NCBI RefSeq assembly: GCF_013408565.1
Contig: NZ_JACBZX010000001.1
Coordinates: 1,054,001-1,118,000 of the forward strand
Direction of reading: 5' to 3'
Origin: Janibacter alkaliphilus
GTDB taxonomy: Bacteria; Actinomycetota; Actinomycetes; Actinomycetales; Dermatophilaceae
Length of the DNA: 64,000 nt
The notes beneath the pieces were generated by a model. The model worked only from the letters and a program-made list of their open reading frames with translations, had not been told where the DNA came from and searched no databases. Of the stretch, positions 1 through 8,518 are shown in pieces. The translations under genes were made by a program, and so were the position numbers. Within the stretch, counting starts at the first letter, position 1, and each line of letters opens with the position of its first letter.

Positions 1-1237
1 GGTGACCGTCGGCGTCAAAGGCCGGGGAGGTGCCGGACTGGCTCGACGGCACGGGCTCGGCGGACACCGCGTCGCCCGGCACGGGGGCGGCGGGCGCCGG
101 GGCGGACATCCCGGCGTCGGACGGGGCCGGCTCGTGCGGGGCCGGCTGCTCGGGCTCGCCGCCAGCACTGGGCATCGGCGGCAGCCCGGCCGGCTCAGCG
201 GCGGGCTCGCTCGGCGACCCGCTGGGCGCCGCCGGCTCCTCGGCGAGCGCGTCCTCCTCCGAGGGCGGGGCGAGCGTCGCGTTCGAGCTGGGCTCGGGCG
301 CCTGGAAGCCGCCGGCCGAGGCCACCGGTCCGGAGTCGATCTCCGGCTCCTCGGGCTGCAGCGAGCTGCGGTGGTGGCTGGTGTTGCCGAAGAGGAAGTC
401 GAAGCTGGGCAGCTCGTCGTCCTCCTCGTCGGCCTGGTCCGGGGTGCCCGGGTCGGCGGCGGTCTCGTCCGGACCGGAGCCGGTCGTGGCAGCCGGGTCG
501 GCAGGGCCAGGGTCGGCGCTGGGCGCCGCCACCTCGGGGGAGGCGACCTCGGGGGATGCGGTGCCGTCCGGGGTCGGGGCGTCGGGGGCGGGCTCAGGCG
601 CCGGGGCCACGCTCGAGCCGCGGCGCTCCCCCTCGTCCGGCACGACCGTCAGGGCCGGCCGGGCCCCGCCGAAGACCGAGGGCATCGCCCAGCCCGAGGC
701 GGCCGGGGCCGGCTCGGACGGCGTGGGCTCGGACGGCGTGGGCTCGGACGGCGTGGGCTCGGCGGACTCCATGTCGGACGGCGCAGCGTCGGACATGGGC
801 GCGTCGGTGGGTACAGGGTCGCCGGACTCCGTGTCGGCGGGCTCGTCCCCGGTCGGGGTCTCCCCTTCCGCCTCGCCCGGCTCGTCCCGGTCAGCCAGCC
901 GCACCGACGCCTCGGCGGGCAGGTCCTCGTCGCTCCACGGTGCCCGCGCCGGGGCGAGCACCTCGCGCTCGACGCCGTCGGCGCCGGTCACCACGGCCAT
1001 CGCCCGGCCGCGGACGAGCACCCGGGCACCGGCCCGGTCGACGAGGGCGAAGTCGGGTGCGCGGCGGACCCCGGCGGAGGTCAGCTCGTCGACGACCACG
1101 TCGGCCGGGTCCTCACCGGGCTGCGCGGCGAGCGCACCCTGCACCCGCTCGCGCAGGGCGTCGTCGCCGCGGACCAGCAGCAGCAGGTCGCCGGCCGCGA
1201 CCTCGACCCATCCCGGGCCCGGCTCGCTCGTCTGCAT
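1..1237 (-). CDS. Partial unidentified protein, possibly FHA-domain type (C-terminus beyond window edge)
   Basis: The frame is open from ATG at 1237, with Shine-Dalgarno GAGGAGA seven bases upstream, to the window edge. At least 412 residues are visible and the C-terminus is missing. Residues 1 to about 85 look globular (WVEVAAGDLLLLVRG near the start). The rest is a low-complexity acidic Pro/Ala/Ser/Glu linker with a triple SEPTP-type repeat near residues 159-175. Its start lies two bases after the stop of the PP2C phosphatase, so the two are probably co-transcribed and translationally coupled. Proteins beside such phosphatases in actinobacterial phosphosignalling or type VII loci often end in an FHA domain. 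That this one does is inference; nothing visible proves it. Confidence 0.7.
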   Translation of the reverse strand, partial: MQTSEPGPGWVEVAAGDLLLLVRGDDALRERVQGALAAQPGEDPADVVVDELTSAGVRRAPDFALVDRAGARVLVRGRAMAVVTGADGVEREVLAPARAPWSDEDLPAEASVRLADRDEPGEAEGETPTGDEPADTESGDPVPTDAPMSDAAPSDMESAEPTPSEPTPSEPTPSEPAPAASGWAMPSVFGGARPALTVVPDEGERRGSSVAPAPEPAPDAPTPDGTASPEVASPEVAAPSADPGPADPAATTGSGPDETAADPGTPDQADEEDDELPSFDFLFGNTSHHRSSLQPEEPEIDSGPVASAGGFQAPEPSSNATLAPPSEEDALAEEPAAPSGSPSEPAAEPAGLPPMPSAGGEPEQPAPHEPAPSDAGMSAPAPAAPVPGDAVSAEPVPSSQSGTSPAFDADGH

Positions 1238-1239
1238 GC

Positions 1240-2091
1240 TCACTTCTCCTCGACGTCTCGTGGGGCGGTGCGCTCGTCAGCCTCGCGCGGGCTGGTGACC
1301 GTGTCCTCGGGCGGCTCGCCCTCGAGGTTGACCACGACGACGGTGACGTTGTCCCGGCCCCCGGCGACGACGGCCTCGCGCACCAGCTGCTCGGCGGCCT
1401 GCTGCGCGTCGGGGTGCTCCTGCAGCAGCTCGCGCAGGTCGCGGTCGTCGAGCTCGTTGGTCAGCCCGTCGGAGCAGATGACGAAACGCTCCCCGGGGTA
1501 GGGCGGGATCACCCACACGTCGGGCTGGTGCTGCGCGTCGGTGCCCAGCGAGCGGGTGACGACGTTGCGCAGCGGGTGGGTGCGGGCCTCGTCCGGGGTG
1601 ATCACCCCGGCCGAGATCATCTCCTGCACCTCGGAGTGGTCGACGGTGACCTGGCTCAGCGTGCCGTCCAGCCAGCGGTAGACCCGGGAGTCGCCGACGT
1701 TGAAGACCGCCCAGTGGTCGGTGCCGCCGACGCTGACCAGGGCCACCCCGGTGACGGTGGTGCCCATGCCCCGGCGCTCCGGCTGCTCGTGGACCGCGCC
1801 GAGGATCCGCCGGTTGGCGGCGTCCAGCTGCTGCTCGAGGTCCTCGACGCTCAGCGGGGCGCGACCGGCGATCTCGCGCAGGGTGTCAACGGCGATGCCG
1901 CTGGCCACCTCCCCGGCGGCGTGCCCGCCCATGCCGTCGGCGACGGCGAAGACCACCCCTTCGGCGATCGCCGCGTCCTCGTTGTGCTCACGGACCCGGC
2001 CGACGTCGGTGGCCGCGCCCACCTTCAGGCGGGGCGCGGGCGTCCGGGCGTCGGGCAGCGCGGGATCGTCCGTCACGGCGTGGCTGCTCAC
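1240..2091 (-). CDS. PP2C-family Ser/Thr protein phosphatase
   Basis: A 283-residue stand-alone PP2C (PPM) domain, expected to remove phosphate from Ser/Thr using two metal ions, in the cytosol. Visible motifs in order are REHNED near residue 34, VADGMGGHAAGE with the metal-binding Asp, GDSRVYRW, ICSDGLTNELDD, and GGRDNVTVVVV near the end. No membrane segment follows, unlike PstP at 52567-53799, so this is a second, soluble phosphatase. The GTG start overlaps the stop of the upstream LpqN-like gene by four bases (GTGA), implying translational coupling. The nearest kinase is at 6678-8432, but pairing with it is speculation. Confidence 0.93.
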   Translation of the reverse strand: MSSHAVTDDPALPDARTPAPRLKVGAATDVGRVREHNEDAAIAEGVVFAVADGMGGHAAGEVASGIAVDTLREIAGRAPLSVEDLEQQLDAANRRILGAVHEQPERRGMGTTVTGVALVSVGGTDHWAVFNVGDSRVYRWLDGTLSQVTVDHSEVQEMISAGVITPDEARTHPLRNVVTRSLGTDAQHQPDVWVIPPYPGERFVICSDGLTNELDDRDLRELLQEHPDAQQAAEQLVREAVVAGGRDNVTVVVVNLEGEPPEDTVTSPREADERTAPRDVEEK

Positions 2092-2561
2092 GTGCTCACG
2101 CGGACGGTCTGCAGGATCTGCTGCACCTCGGCGTAGCCGGCCTCGGCCCCGGCGCCGCCGACCGAGCCGGTGGCCTGGACCAGGTCGACGACCCGGCCGC
2201 GCCGCGAGCCGGCGAAGAGGTGGATCTGGACGATGGTGCCGATCTCCGGGTCGTTCCAGGAGACGTTGACGCCGACGAAGGGGACCTCGCCGAGCTCGAT
2301 CTCGAAGGGGTCGTCCAGCGAGCCCTCCGGCTGCCGGTCGACGAAGTCCTTGAGCTCGGCGACGGCCGAGCGCATGGTGAAGTCCGAGGTCCGCTGGAAG
2401 CCGCGGACGACGACGTTCGGCGCGAAGCTGTCGTCGCTCTCGATCTTCCGGCAGGCCAGCAGGGTGCCGCCGACCCGCACCGGTCCCCAGGTGTCCGGGG
2501 CGTCGAGCGTCACGCTCGGCGGCCCCGGGAAGGTGTCGCTGGGGTAGCTGAGCTCAGGCAT
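2088..2561 (-). CDS. LpqN/PsbP-like small protein, copy 1
   Basis: 157 residues from ATG 2561, with Shine-Dalgarno GGGAGGA eight bases upstream; the longer in-frame extension has no such signal. The pattern is that of small single-domain Mog1/PsbP-fold proteins related to mycobacterial LpqN: an opening LSYPSDTFPGPPSVTLDAP, a segment PNVVVRGFQR, and a C-terminal strand VVDLVQATGS. It has no signal peptide or lipobox, so it is predicted cytosolic. It is clearly related to the genes at 2707-3177 and 4656-5135 through shared YPS, PGPP and FxPNVVV motifs. Function is unknown. The family assignment is by recollection of the pattern, not a search. Confidence 0.8.
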   Translation of the reverse strand: MPELSYPSDTFPGPPSVTLDAPDTWGPVRVGGTLLACRKIESDDSFAPNVVVRGFQRTSDFTMRSAVAELKDFVDRQPEGSLDDPFEIELGEVPFVGVNVSWNDPEIGTIVQIHLFAGSRRGRVVDLVQATGSVGGAGAEAGYAEVQQILQTVRVST

Positions 2562-2648
2562 GTCTCGGTGTCCTCCCTCGTGTCCGCGCCCATCATGGCT
2601 GATCGGGGCCTCGCGGCGCAGCCGCCCGCCCGTCCGGGTACCGCCGGC

Positions 2649-2692
2649 TACCACGCAGGAAGTGCTGTGATCGCAGCACTTACTGCGTGGTA
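2649..2692. terminator. Long palindrome, likely terminator of LpqN-like copy 2
   Basis: An inverted repeat of two 18-bp segments (TACCACGCAG, one mismatched pair, AAGTGCTG) around the six-base loop TGATCG. It begins 15 bases beyond the stop codon of the minus-strand gene ending at 2707. There is no T-tract, as is common for actinobacterial hairpin terminators. A protein-binding or mobile palindrome is the alternative. Confidence 0.6.
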
Positions 2693-2706
2693 GCGCGGTG
2701 GATGGG

Positions 2707-3177
2707 TCAGGTGCGCACCCGGATGGAGTCGATGACCGCGTCGACGAGCGGGAAGTCTGCCTCGCGCCGGTCACCGCTCCACGAGCCGGTGACCTGGATG
2801 ACGTCCATGACGTCGTTCTGCGCGGCGGCGGTGAACCAGTGCGCCTGGCCGACCTCACCGACCGGCTGCTCGGTGTAGGTCAGCTCGGCGCCGACCCACT
2901 GCCGCCCGTCGATGGTCTGGTCGCGCAGCGCGCCCAGGCTGCCGTCGGTGTGCGAGGCGGCGTACTGGCCGAGCTCGGCCTCGACCTGCTCCGGGCCGAA
3001 GGGGGCCAGCCGCTGGTAGAAGCGGACGACGACGTTGGCCCGGAAGTGGCCGTCGGCGGTGTCCCGCACGGCGATGAGGGTGTCCGGGGCCCAGACCTGC
3101 TCCCACCCCTCCGGGATCTGCAGGGCCAGCCGGGGCGGGCCGGGGACGACGGGACTGGGGTAGCTGACGGTGCTCAT
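2707..3177 (-). CDS. LpqN/PsbP-like small protein, copy 2
   Basis: 156 residues from ATG 3177 with an AGGAG ribosome-binding site. It opens MSTVSYPSPVVPGPPRLAL and contains ALQIPEGWEQVWAPDTLIAV, ANVVVRFYQR, WVGAELTYTEQP and MDVIQVTGSW, matching copies 1 and 3 segment by segment. The P-x-GW motif after a short N-terminal strand is typical of the Mog1/PsbP/LpqN fold. No signal peptide is present. It lies downstream of the long WXG-type gene. A chaperone or accessory role for secretion substrates is possible but not shown by the sequence. Confidence 0.82.
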   Translation of the reverse strand: MSTVSYPSPVVPGPPRLALQIPEGWEQVWAPDTLIAVRDTADGHFRANVVVRFYQRLAPFGPEQVEAELGQYAASHTDGSLGALRDQTIDGRQWVGAELTYTEQPVGEVGQAHWFTAAAQNDVMDVIQVTGSWSGDRREADFPLVDAVIDSIRVRT

Positions 3178-3300
3178 GCTGCTCTCCTGCGGTGCTCGTG
3201 CCGGTGGTGGTGGGGGCCGGGTGATGGTGGATGGACACCGGACCCCGGGTGGTGGGCGGGCGTGGGACGCTCAGCCGAATCAGCGCGCGGTCTTGGCTGC

Positions 3301-4575
3301 TCAGTCCCAGAAGGTGAGGTCGTCGGCGATCTCCTTCGGGCTGAAGGAGAGGTCGACGTTCACCTCGGCGCCGACACCGAGGGTGAGACCGATGTCGCCG
3401 CTGAAGCCGACCTTGTCCATGCTGATCTCGCCCTCGACGTTGGCCTCAGCACCGATGCCGTAGGACACCGAGCCGCCCACCCCGACGGTGCCGTAGTCGC
3501 CGACGTCCTGGCTGACCGCGCCCTCGACCTTGCCGCCGGCGAAGACCTCGCCACCGGCGGCCACCTGGGCCCCGTCCGGGCCGATGCTGGCGCTGCCCTC
3601 GACGGAGGCCTGGGCGCCGACGTAGCCCTCGACGTTGGCCGAGGTGCCGTAGTCGTTGCCCCAGTGGGCCTCGCCCTTGCCGACGTAGGCGCCGGCCTGG
3701 GCGCCGCCCTCGGCGTAGGCCCCCTGGTCGAGGCTGACCCCCGCGGAGCCCTCGGCGCTGGCGTCGGCCGAGAGCACCGAGCCGGAGGCGCCGGTCTGCT
3801 CATCACCGACCGAGCCCTTGGCGACCGCTGCATCGGCCTCCACCTTGTCGCCCACCTCGACGAAGGGCTCGGTGCGCACGGCGTCGTTGACGTCGGAGAT
3901 CGTGTCGCCGACCTTGCTGTCGAAGTCCTTCTCGTGCGAGAACTCCTTGCCCCACTCCTTGCGGCCCCCGCCCTCGCCGTACCGCTCACCACCCTCGGAG
4001 TGCTCCGAGTAGCCGGTCGGGTCGGCGGCGTTGGTCCACTTGCCGTCCTTGTCCTCGACCCAGGTCTTGCCGGTGAGCGGGTCGTAGTGGTGCTTGTTCC
4101 CGTCCTCGTCGGTGTTGGTACGCACACCCGGCGCGTCCTGGCCACGGCCGGTGATGGAGTACTCACCTTCGAACTCATACTCGTCGGTCTCCTTCGAGAC
4201 CTCCAAGGGCGTCTGCCGCCCGCGACCGCCCGGCCCACCCGGCGCGCCGGGCCCGGGCGGGGCGGTCGGCACCCCGCTGCCCTGGCTGTGCCCGCCGCCG
4301 GTGGCGTCGCTGGCCTGGTCCTGCTGGTCGGCCTGCCGACCGAGGTCCTCGGCGGCGGTCATCAGCCGCTCGGCGGCCTGCGCCAGCCGGGTGACGGCGT
4401 CGTCCTCCCAGCTGTCGAGCAGGGTGGTGGCGTCCTCGCCCTCCCAGGAGCCACGCAGCACGCGAGCGCTGGCGGTCCCCTTGCCCTGCACGTCGCTGAT
4501 CCGTCGGCTCCCGGTCCGCAGCTGCCCGGCGATCTCGCGCACCCTGGCGCTGTCCATCCCCTGCTGCACGGTCAT
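3301..4575 (-). CDS. Long WXG100-like protein with Gly/Ala-rich repeat domain, probable type VII secretion substrate
   Basis: 424 residues. Residues 1-90 resemble a WXG100 helical hairpin: helix, then SWEGEDA with W44-E-G46 at the turn, then a second helix. Residues 90-240 are polar linker including a YDPLTGKTWVEDKDGKW segment like those of effector linkers. Residues 240-400 are a repetitive Gly/Ala/Val-rich region with alternating patterns (GGxVEGAVSQDV, GAEANVEGEIS) that reads as beta-strand or shell-like sequence. The protein ends KEIADDLTFWD with no recognisable toxin motif. It sits among three LpqN-like genes. Type VII export is inferred from the N-terminal WXG hairpin only. Confidence 0.75.
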   Translation of the reverse strand: MTVQQGMDSARVREIAGQLRTGSRRISDVQGKGTASARVLRGSWEGEDATTLLDSWEDDAVTRLAQAAERLMTAAEDLGRQADQQDQASDATGGGHSQGSGVPTAPPGPGAPGGPGGRGRQTPLEVSKETDEYEFEGEYSITGRGQDAPGVRTNTDEDGNKHHYDPLTGKTWVEDKDGKWTNAADPTGYSEHSEGGERYGEGGGRKEWGKEFSHEKDFDSKVGDTISDVNDAVRTEPFVEVGDKVEADAAVAKGSVGDEQTGASGSVLSADASAEGSAGVSLDQGAYAEGGAQAGAYVGKGEAHWGNDYGTSANVEGYVGAQASVEGSASIGPDGAQVAAGGEVFAGGKVEGAVSQDVGDYGTVGVGGSVSYGIGAEANVEGEISMDKVGFSGDIGLTLGVGAEVNVDLSFSPKEIADDLTFWD

Positions 4576-4655
4576 GTCGGCTCCCGTCTCGTGGCGTTCG
4601 GGACCACGCTAGGGCCGCGGCGGCGATCCGCCCATGGGGAGAACTCCCCGCCGGC

Positions 4656-5135
4656 TCACCAGGTGACGCGCACCGACTCCAGCGCCTGGCCGACCACGGC
4701 CTGGTCCTGCTCCAGCTCGGCAGCCCCGAAGGAGCCGACCACCTGCAGCAGGTCGACGACCTCGCCACGCTGCCGCAGCAGGAAGAGGTGGATCTGCGCG
4801 ACGGTGCCTGCCTCGGGCTCGACGAAGGCGACGTCGGTGCCCACCCACTCCTGGCCGTCGATGGTCTTGGTGCGCAGCGGGCGCACCTCGCCCTCGTCCT
4901 TGCCGGCCACGAAGGCCTGCAGGTCGGCGTAGGCACGGTCCCCGTCGTAGGGGGCCGGCACCACCCGGTGGGTCACGGCGACGTTCGGCAGGAACCGGCC
5001 GGAGCCGTCGTCCGCCTTCCGGACCGCGATCAGGGTCTCCGGCGCCCACACCTGCTGCCAGTCCTCCGGCAGGTCCATGGTCAGGCGCGGCGGCCGGGGC
5101 ACGATCTCGCTGGGGTACTCCACCGTGGTGCTCAC
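4656..5135 (-). CDS. LpqN/PsbP-like small protein, copy 3
   Basis: 159 residues from GTG 5135. Shared family features are VEYPSEIVPRPPRLTMDLPEDWQQ, PNVAVTHRVV, TIDGQEWVGTDVAFVEPE and EVVDLLQVVGS. TIDGQEWVG here and TIDGRQWVG in copy 2 make these two the closest pair. It starts 10 bases after the stop of the CCA-adding enzyme gene, so it may be read through from that gene. It lies upstream of the WXG-type gene with an 80-base gap. No signal peptide is visible and the function is unknown. Confidence 0.82.
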   Translation of the reverse strand: MSTTVEYPSEIVPRPPRLTMDLPEDWQQVWAPETLIAVRKADDGSGRFLPNVAVTHRVVPAPYDGDRAYADLQAFVAGKDEGEVRPLRTKTIDGQEWVGTDVAFVEPEAGTVAQIHLFLLRQRGEVVDLLQVVGSFGAAELEQDQAVVGQALESVRVTW

Positions 5136-5145
5136 GGCCCCGACC

Positions 5146-6612
5146 CTAGGCGCTGGACCGCCCCGCCCACCACCGGCGCAGCCGCTCCGCGGCGACCTCC
5201 GGGCCGAGCACCCCTTCGTCCAGGCGCAGCTCGAGCAGGAAGCGGTAGGCCTCGCCGAGCTCCGGGCCGGGCGGGATGCCGAGGATCTCGCCGATGTGGT
5301 TGCCGTCGAGCTCGGGCCGGACCCGGTCCAGCTCCTCCTGCTCGGCCAGCCGGTCGATCCGCTCCTCGAGGTCGTCGTAGGCCCGGCGCAGCCGGTCGGC
5401 CTTGCGCCGGTTCCGGGTGGTGCAGTCGGCCCGGGTGAGCCGGTGCAGCCGCTGCAGCAGGTCGCCGGCGTCGGTGACGTAGCGGCGCACCGCCGAGTCG
5501 GTCCACTGCCCGTCGCCGTACCCGTGGAAGCGCAGGTGCAGCTCGACCAGCCGGGCCACCGCCTTCGTCGTGTCCTTGTCGAAGCGCAGCGCCCGCATCC
5601 GCTTCGCGGTGAGCTTGGCCCCGACGACGTCGTGATGGTGGAAGGAGACCCCGCCGCCGTCCTCGAAGCGGCGGGTGGCCGGCTTGCCGATGTCGTGCAG
5701 CAGGGCCGCCAGGCGCAGCACGAGGTCCGGTCCGGGCACCGGGCCGTCGGCGCCCGACTCGAGGTCGATGGCCTGCTGCAGCACGGTGAGGGAGTGCTCG
5801 TAGACGTCCTTGTGCCGGTGGTGCTCGTCGATCTCCAGGCGCAGCGCGGGCAGCTCGGGCAGCACCTGATCGGCCAGCCCGGTGTCCACGAGCAGCCGCA
5901 GCCCGGCGACCGGGTCCGGCGCGAGCAGCAGCTTGACCAGCTCGTCGCGGACCCGCTCGGCGGAGACGATCTCCAGGCTGGGCGCGGCGGCGGTCATCGC
6001 GGTGACGACGTCGGGCGCCGGGGTCAGCCCGAGCTGGGCGACGAAGCGGGCGGCCCGCAGCATCCGCAGCGGGTCGTCGGCGAAGGAGACCTCGGGCGTC
6101 GAGGGGGTGCGCAACCGGCCCGCGGCCAGGTCGAGCATCCCGCCGTGCGGGTCGACCAGCTCCAGGTGCGGCAGGCGCAGCGCCATCGCGTTGACCGTGA
6201 AGTCGCGCCGGACGAGGTCGCCGGCGAGGTCGTCGCCGAAGGCGACCACCGGCTTGCGGGTGGTCCGGTCGTACTCGTCGGCGCGGTAGGTGGTCACCTC
6301 GACGACGGTCTCGCCGCGCCGGGCGCCGATGGTGCCGAAGTCGCGGCCCATGTCCCAGGTGGCGCTGCCCCAGCGCTCCAGCAGCGGCTCGATCTGCTCC
6401 GGGCGGGCGCTGGTCGTCAGGTCCAGATCGAGGCTGTCCCGGCCGAGGAAGGCGTCCCGCACGGGTCCCCCGACGAGGGCCAGCTCGTGACCGTCGGCGG
6501 CGAACCGCTCGCCGAGGTCGCGCAGCAGCGGCAGCACCGGCTCGAGGCGGGCGAGCGCGTCGGCGACCACCTGGGCGGTGGCCTCCGGAGGGAGCTCGGC
6601 GTCACTGGTCAC
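5146..6612 (-). CDS. pcnA: CCA tRNA nucleotidyltransferase (poly(A) polymerase family, with HD domain)
   Basis: 488 residues from GTG 6612. The enzyme adds or repairs the 3'-CCA end of tRNAs. The nucleotidyltransferase core shows GGPVRDAFLG near residue 45 with the metal-binding pair in DLDLTT just after it, and RRDFTVNAMA near residue 134. An HD hydrolase-type region follows, with FHHHDVVGAK and HDIGKPATR near residue 306, as in the actinobacterial family, whose usual length it matches. Its position next to the divergent NUDIX-DUF6049-murJ set is the conserved actinobacterial order (Rv3907c in M. tuberculosis). It heads the accessory genes downstream. Confidence 0.96.
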   Translation of the reverse strand: MTSDAELPPEATAQVVADALARLEPVLPLLRDLGERFAADGHELALVGGPVRDAFLGRDSLDLDLTTSARPEQIEPLLERWGSATWDMGRDFGTIGARRGETVVEVTTYRADEYDRTTRKPVVAFGDDLAGDLVRRDFTVNAMALRLPHLELVDPHGGMLDLAAGRLRTPSTPEVSFADDPLRMLRAARFVAQLGLTPAPDVVTAMTAAAPSLEIVSAERVRDELVKLLLAPDPVAGLRLLVDTGLADQVLPELPALRLEIDEHHRHKDVYEHSLTVLQQAIDLESGADGPVPGPDLVLRLAALLHDIGKPATRRFEDGGGVSFHHHDVVGAKLTAKRMRALRFDKDTTKAVARLVELHLRFHGYGDGQWTDSAVRRYVTDAGDLLQRLHRLTRADCTTRNRRKADRLRRAYDDLEERIDRLAEQEELDRVRPELDGNHIGEILGIPPGPELGEAYRFLLELRLDEGVLGPEVAAERLRRWWAGRSSA

Positions 6613-6677
6613 GGGTCACCGGGTGCGAAGGGGGCGGGCAGGCACGGGCCACCAGCGTAGGTCAGGGCGGGGACGGC

Positions 6678-8432
6678 TCAGGACGTGCGCTCGCGGATCG
6701 CCCGGAACTCGTTGCTGCCCCCGGAGTCCTCCACCCACCGTCCGTCGGCACAGGTGTAGTCCGCGGAGTAGCTGCTCAGCGACATCGAGTCCGGTTCGCC
6801 GCCCCGGGTGATGTCTACGTCGTCCCGTTCGACGCTCCAGCGGACCCGCCCGTCGTCGGTGCTGATCCGGTACTCGGCGACCCCGTCGAGGACCAGGTCC
6901 GCTCCCTCGGTCTCCACCTGGTCGTACTCGACCCGGACCGTGCCGTCGTCGGACACCGTCGTCGTCGGGTTCATACCGGTGATCACCGCACCGGTGTAGT
7001 CCACCTGCCGGTTGCTCACCGCCTCCCAGGTGCCGACGAGGCAGGGGTCGACCTCTCCGCCTGCGGTGCTGCCGTCGCTGCTCGAGCCGCTGCCGGAGTC
7101 GGAGCTCGGGTCCGTGCTGCTGGGATCGGTGCTGCTCGGGTCGGTGCTCTGACCCCGGCCACCGTCGGTGGTCAGCTCGTCGTCCGGGTCGTCGGTGAGG
7201 ACCATCGCCGCCGCGACGCCCCCGCCGAGCAGCAGCGCAGCGGCCGCCACCGCCGCGACGACGACCCCGGCAGAGCGGCGTCGCGCGGGCGGATCGGTCG
7301 GACCCGTCGTGGCCGAGCCCGACCCCGGGCCGGGCGGCTCCGGCGGAGGAGGTCCGTGCGGCGCCCGCGGCGCCGGTGGGCCGGGGTCCGCCGGCATGGC
7401 ACCCGACCCGCCGGAGGCCTCGCTCGGGGCGAGACGGGCCGCGGGCGGAGGAACGGCCGACGAGCCGGACGAGGACCCGCCCGCAGACCCGGCCGAGGCA
7501 TCGGACCGGGACGAGGTCCGGGGCGCCGACGCGCGCGTGGTGACCGGTGACGAGGCGCGGTCCCGCCACCCTTCGTCGTCGTCGACCACGAGCTCGGTGC
7601 GCGGCAGCCGCAGCTCCTGCTCCACCCGCTGCAGGTCCAGCCCGAGGGCCAGGGCGCTGCCGGGACGACGGGCCGGGTTCTTGGCCATGCCCGCCTGCAG
7701 GAGGCGCTCCAACGACTCCGGCACGTCCTCCCGGTCGGTGCGCCGCGGCCGGTCGCCGAGGGTGCGCCGGACGAGCGCGTCCCCCGAGTTGTCCCCGTCC
7801 ACCTGCTCGAAGGGGGTTCGGCCGCTGAGCAGGAAGGCGATGGTCGCGCTCAGCGAGTACACGTCCGCGGCGACCGACCCGTTGCTGCTGCCGCGCAGCA
7901 CCTCTGGCGGGCTCCAGGCCACCGACACGCCGACGTCGTCGTGGTCGTCCACCTCGGCCGCCCGGCCGGCGATCCCGAAGTCGGCCAGCGCCGGCGCCCC
8001 GTAGGAGGAGACGAGCACGTTGGCCGGCTTGATGTCGCGGTGCAGCACCCCGGCCCGGTGCGCGGTCTCCACCGCCGAGGCCAGCTGCACCCCGGTGCGC
8101 AGCGCCTCGCTCACCGGCAGGGCACGCTGCCGGGCACGCACCGAGAGGTTCGGCCGGGGGTAGTAGCTCATCACCAGGTAGGGGCGGCCGTCGTCGGCGA
8201 CGTCGGCGCGCAGCACCGTGACGATGTAGGGGTGCTCGGCCAGCTCGGCCATGGTGTTCGCCTCGGCGACCAGCTGCTCGCGCAGGTCGGTGGCCGCCGA
8301 GTGCAGCACCTTGACCGCCACCAGCATCCGCGGCAGCTCCTGGCGGTAGAGATGGACGTCGGCGAAGCCCCCGGACCCCAGGCGCTGGACGTAGGCCAGC
8401 CCCGGGATCTGCGGAGGCTCGGTCGGCGACAT
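6678..8432 (-). CDS. Membrane-anchored Ser/Thr protein kinase with a non-PASTA extracellular domain
   Basis: 584 residues. The kinase domain (about 10-275) has an intact glycine loop GSGGFADV, the ATP-binding lysine in VAVKVL, catalytic HRDIKPAN near residue 132 and DFG near 152, so it should be active. A long Ser/Pro/Gly linker follows. One membrane helix spans about residues 384-410, then a Ser/Thr/Asp-rich stalk and a compact outer domain (DPCLVGTWEAVSN to TCADGRWVE) with two cysteines that could form a disulfide. There are no PASTA repeats, so the outer ligand is unknown. A TAGGCT -10 element eight bases before the ATG and no Shine-Dalgarno suggest a near-leaderless transcript. Confidence 0.92.
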   Translation of the reverse strand: MSPTEPPQIPGLAYVQRLGSGGFADVHLYRQELPRMLVAVKVLHSAATDLREQLVAEANTMAELAEHPYIVTVLRADVADDGRPYLVMSYYPRPNLSVRARQRALPVSEALRTGVQLASAVETAHRAGVLHRDIKPANVLVSSYGAPALADFGIAGRAAEVDDHDDVGVSVAWSPPEVLRGSSNGSVAADVYSLSATIAFLLSGRTPFEQVDGDNSGDALVRRTLGDRPRRTDREDVPESLERLLQAGMAKNPARRPGSALALGLDLQRVEQELRLPRTELVVDDDEGWRDRASSPVTTRASAPRTSSRSDASAGSAGGSSSGSSAVPPPAARLAPSEASGGSGAMPADPGPPAPRAPHGPPPPEPPGPGSGSATTGPTDPPARRRSAGVVVAAVAAAALLLGGGVAAAMVLTDDPDDELTTDGGRGQSTDPSSTDPSSTDPSSDSGSGSSSDGSTAGGEVDPCLVGTWEAVSNRQVDYTGAVITGMNPTTTVSDDGTVRVEYDQVETEGADLVLDGVAEYRISTDDGRVRWSVERDDVDITRGGEPDSMSLSSYSADYTCADGRWVEDSGGSNEFRAIRERTS

Positions 8433-8518
8433 CGTCGCCGAGCCTAGTCGCCGCGGGGCGCCCGCCCCCAGCTCCCGCCTGCCCCAGCGGTCCCAGATGC
8501 CGCTCCGGCCCGGCTGGC

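Noticed and set aside
1-1298. Long plus-strand open frames opposite the partial left-edge gene
   Set aside because: They are antisense shadows caused by high GC. The minus frame has a good start, Shine-Dalgarno and coupling to the phosphatase gene.
2697-4932. A large plus-strand protein opposite the WXG-type gene
   Set aside because: It lacks a ribosome site and any domain pattern, and covers two well-supported minus-strand genes.
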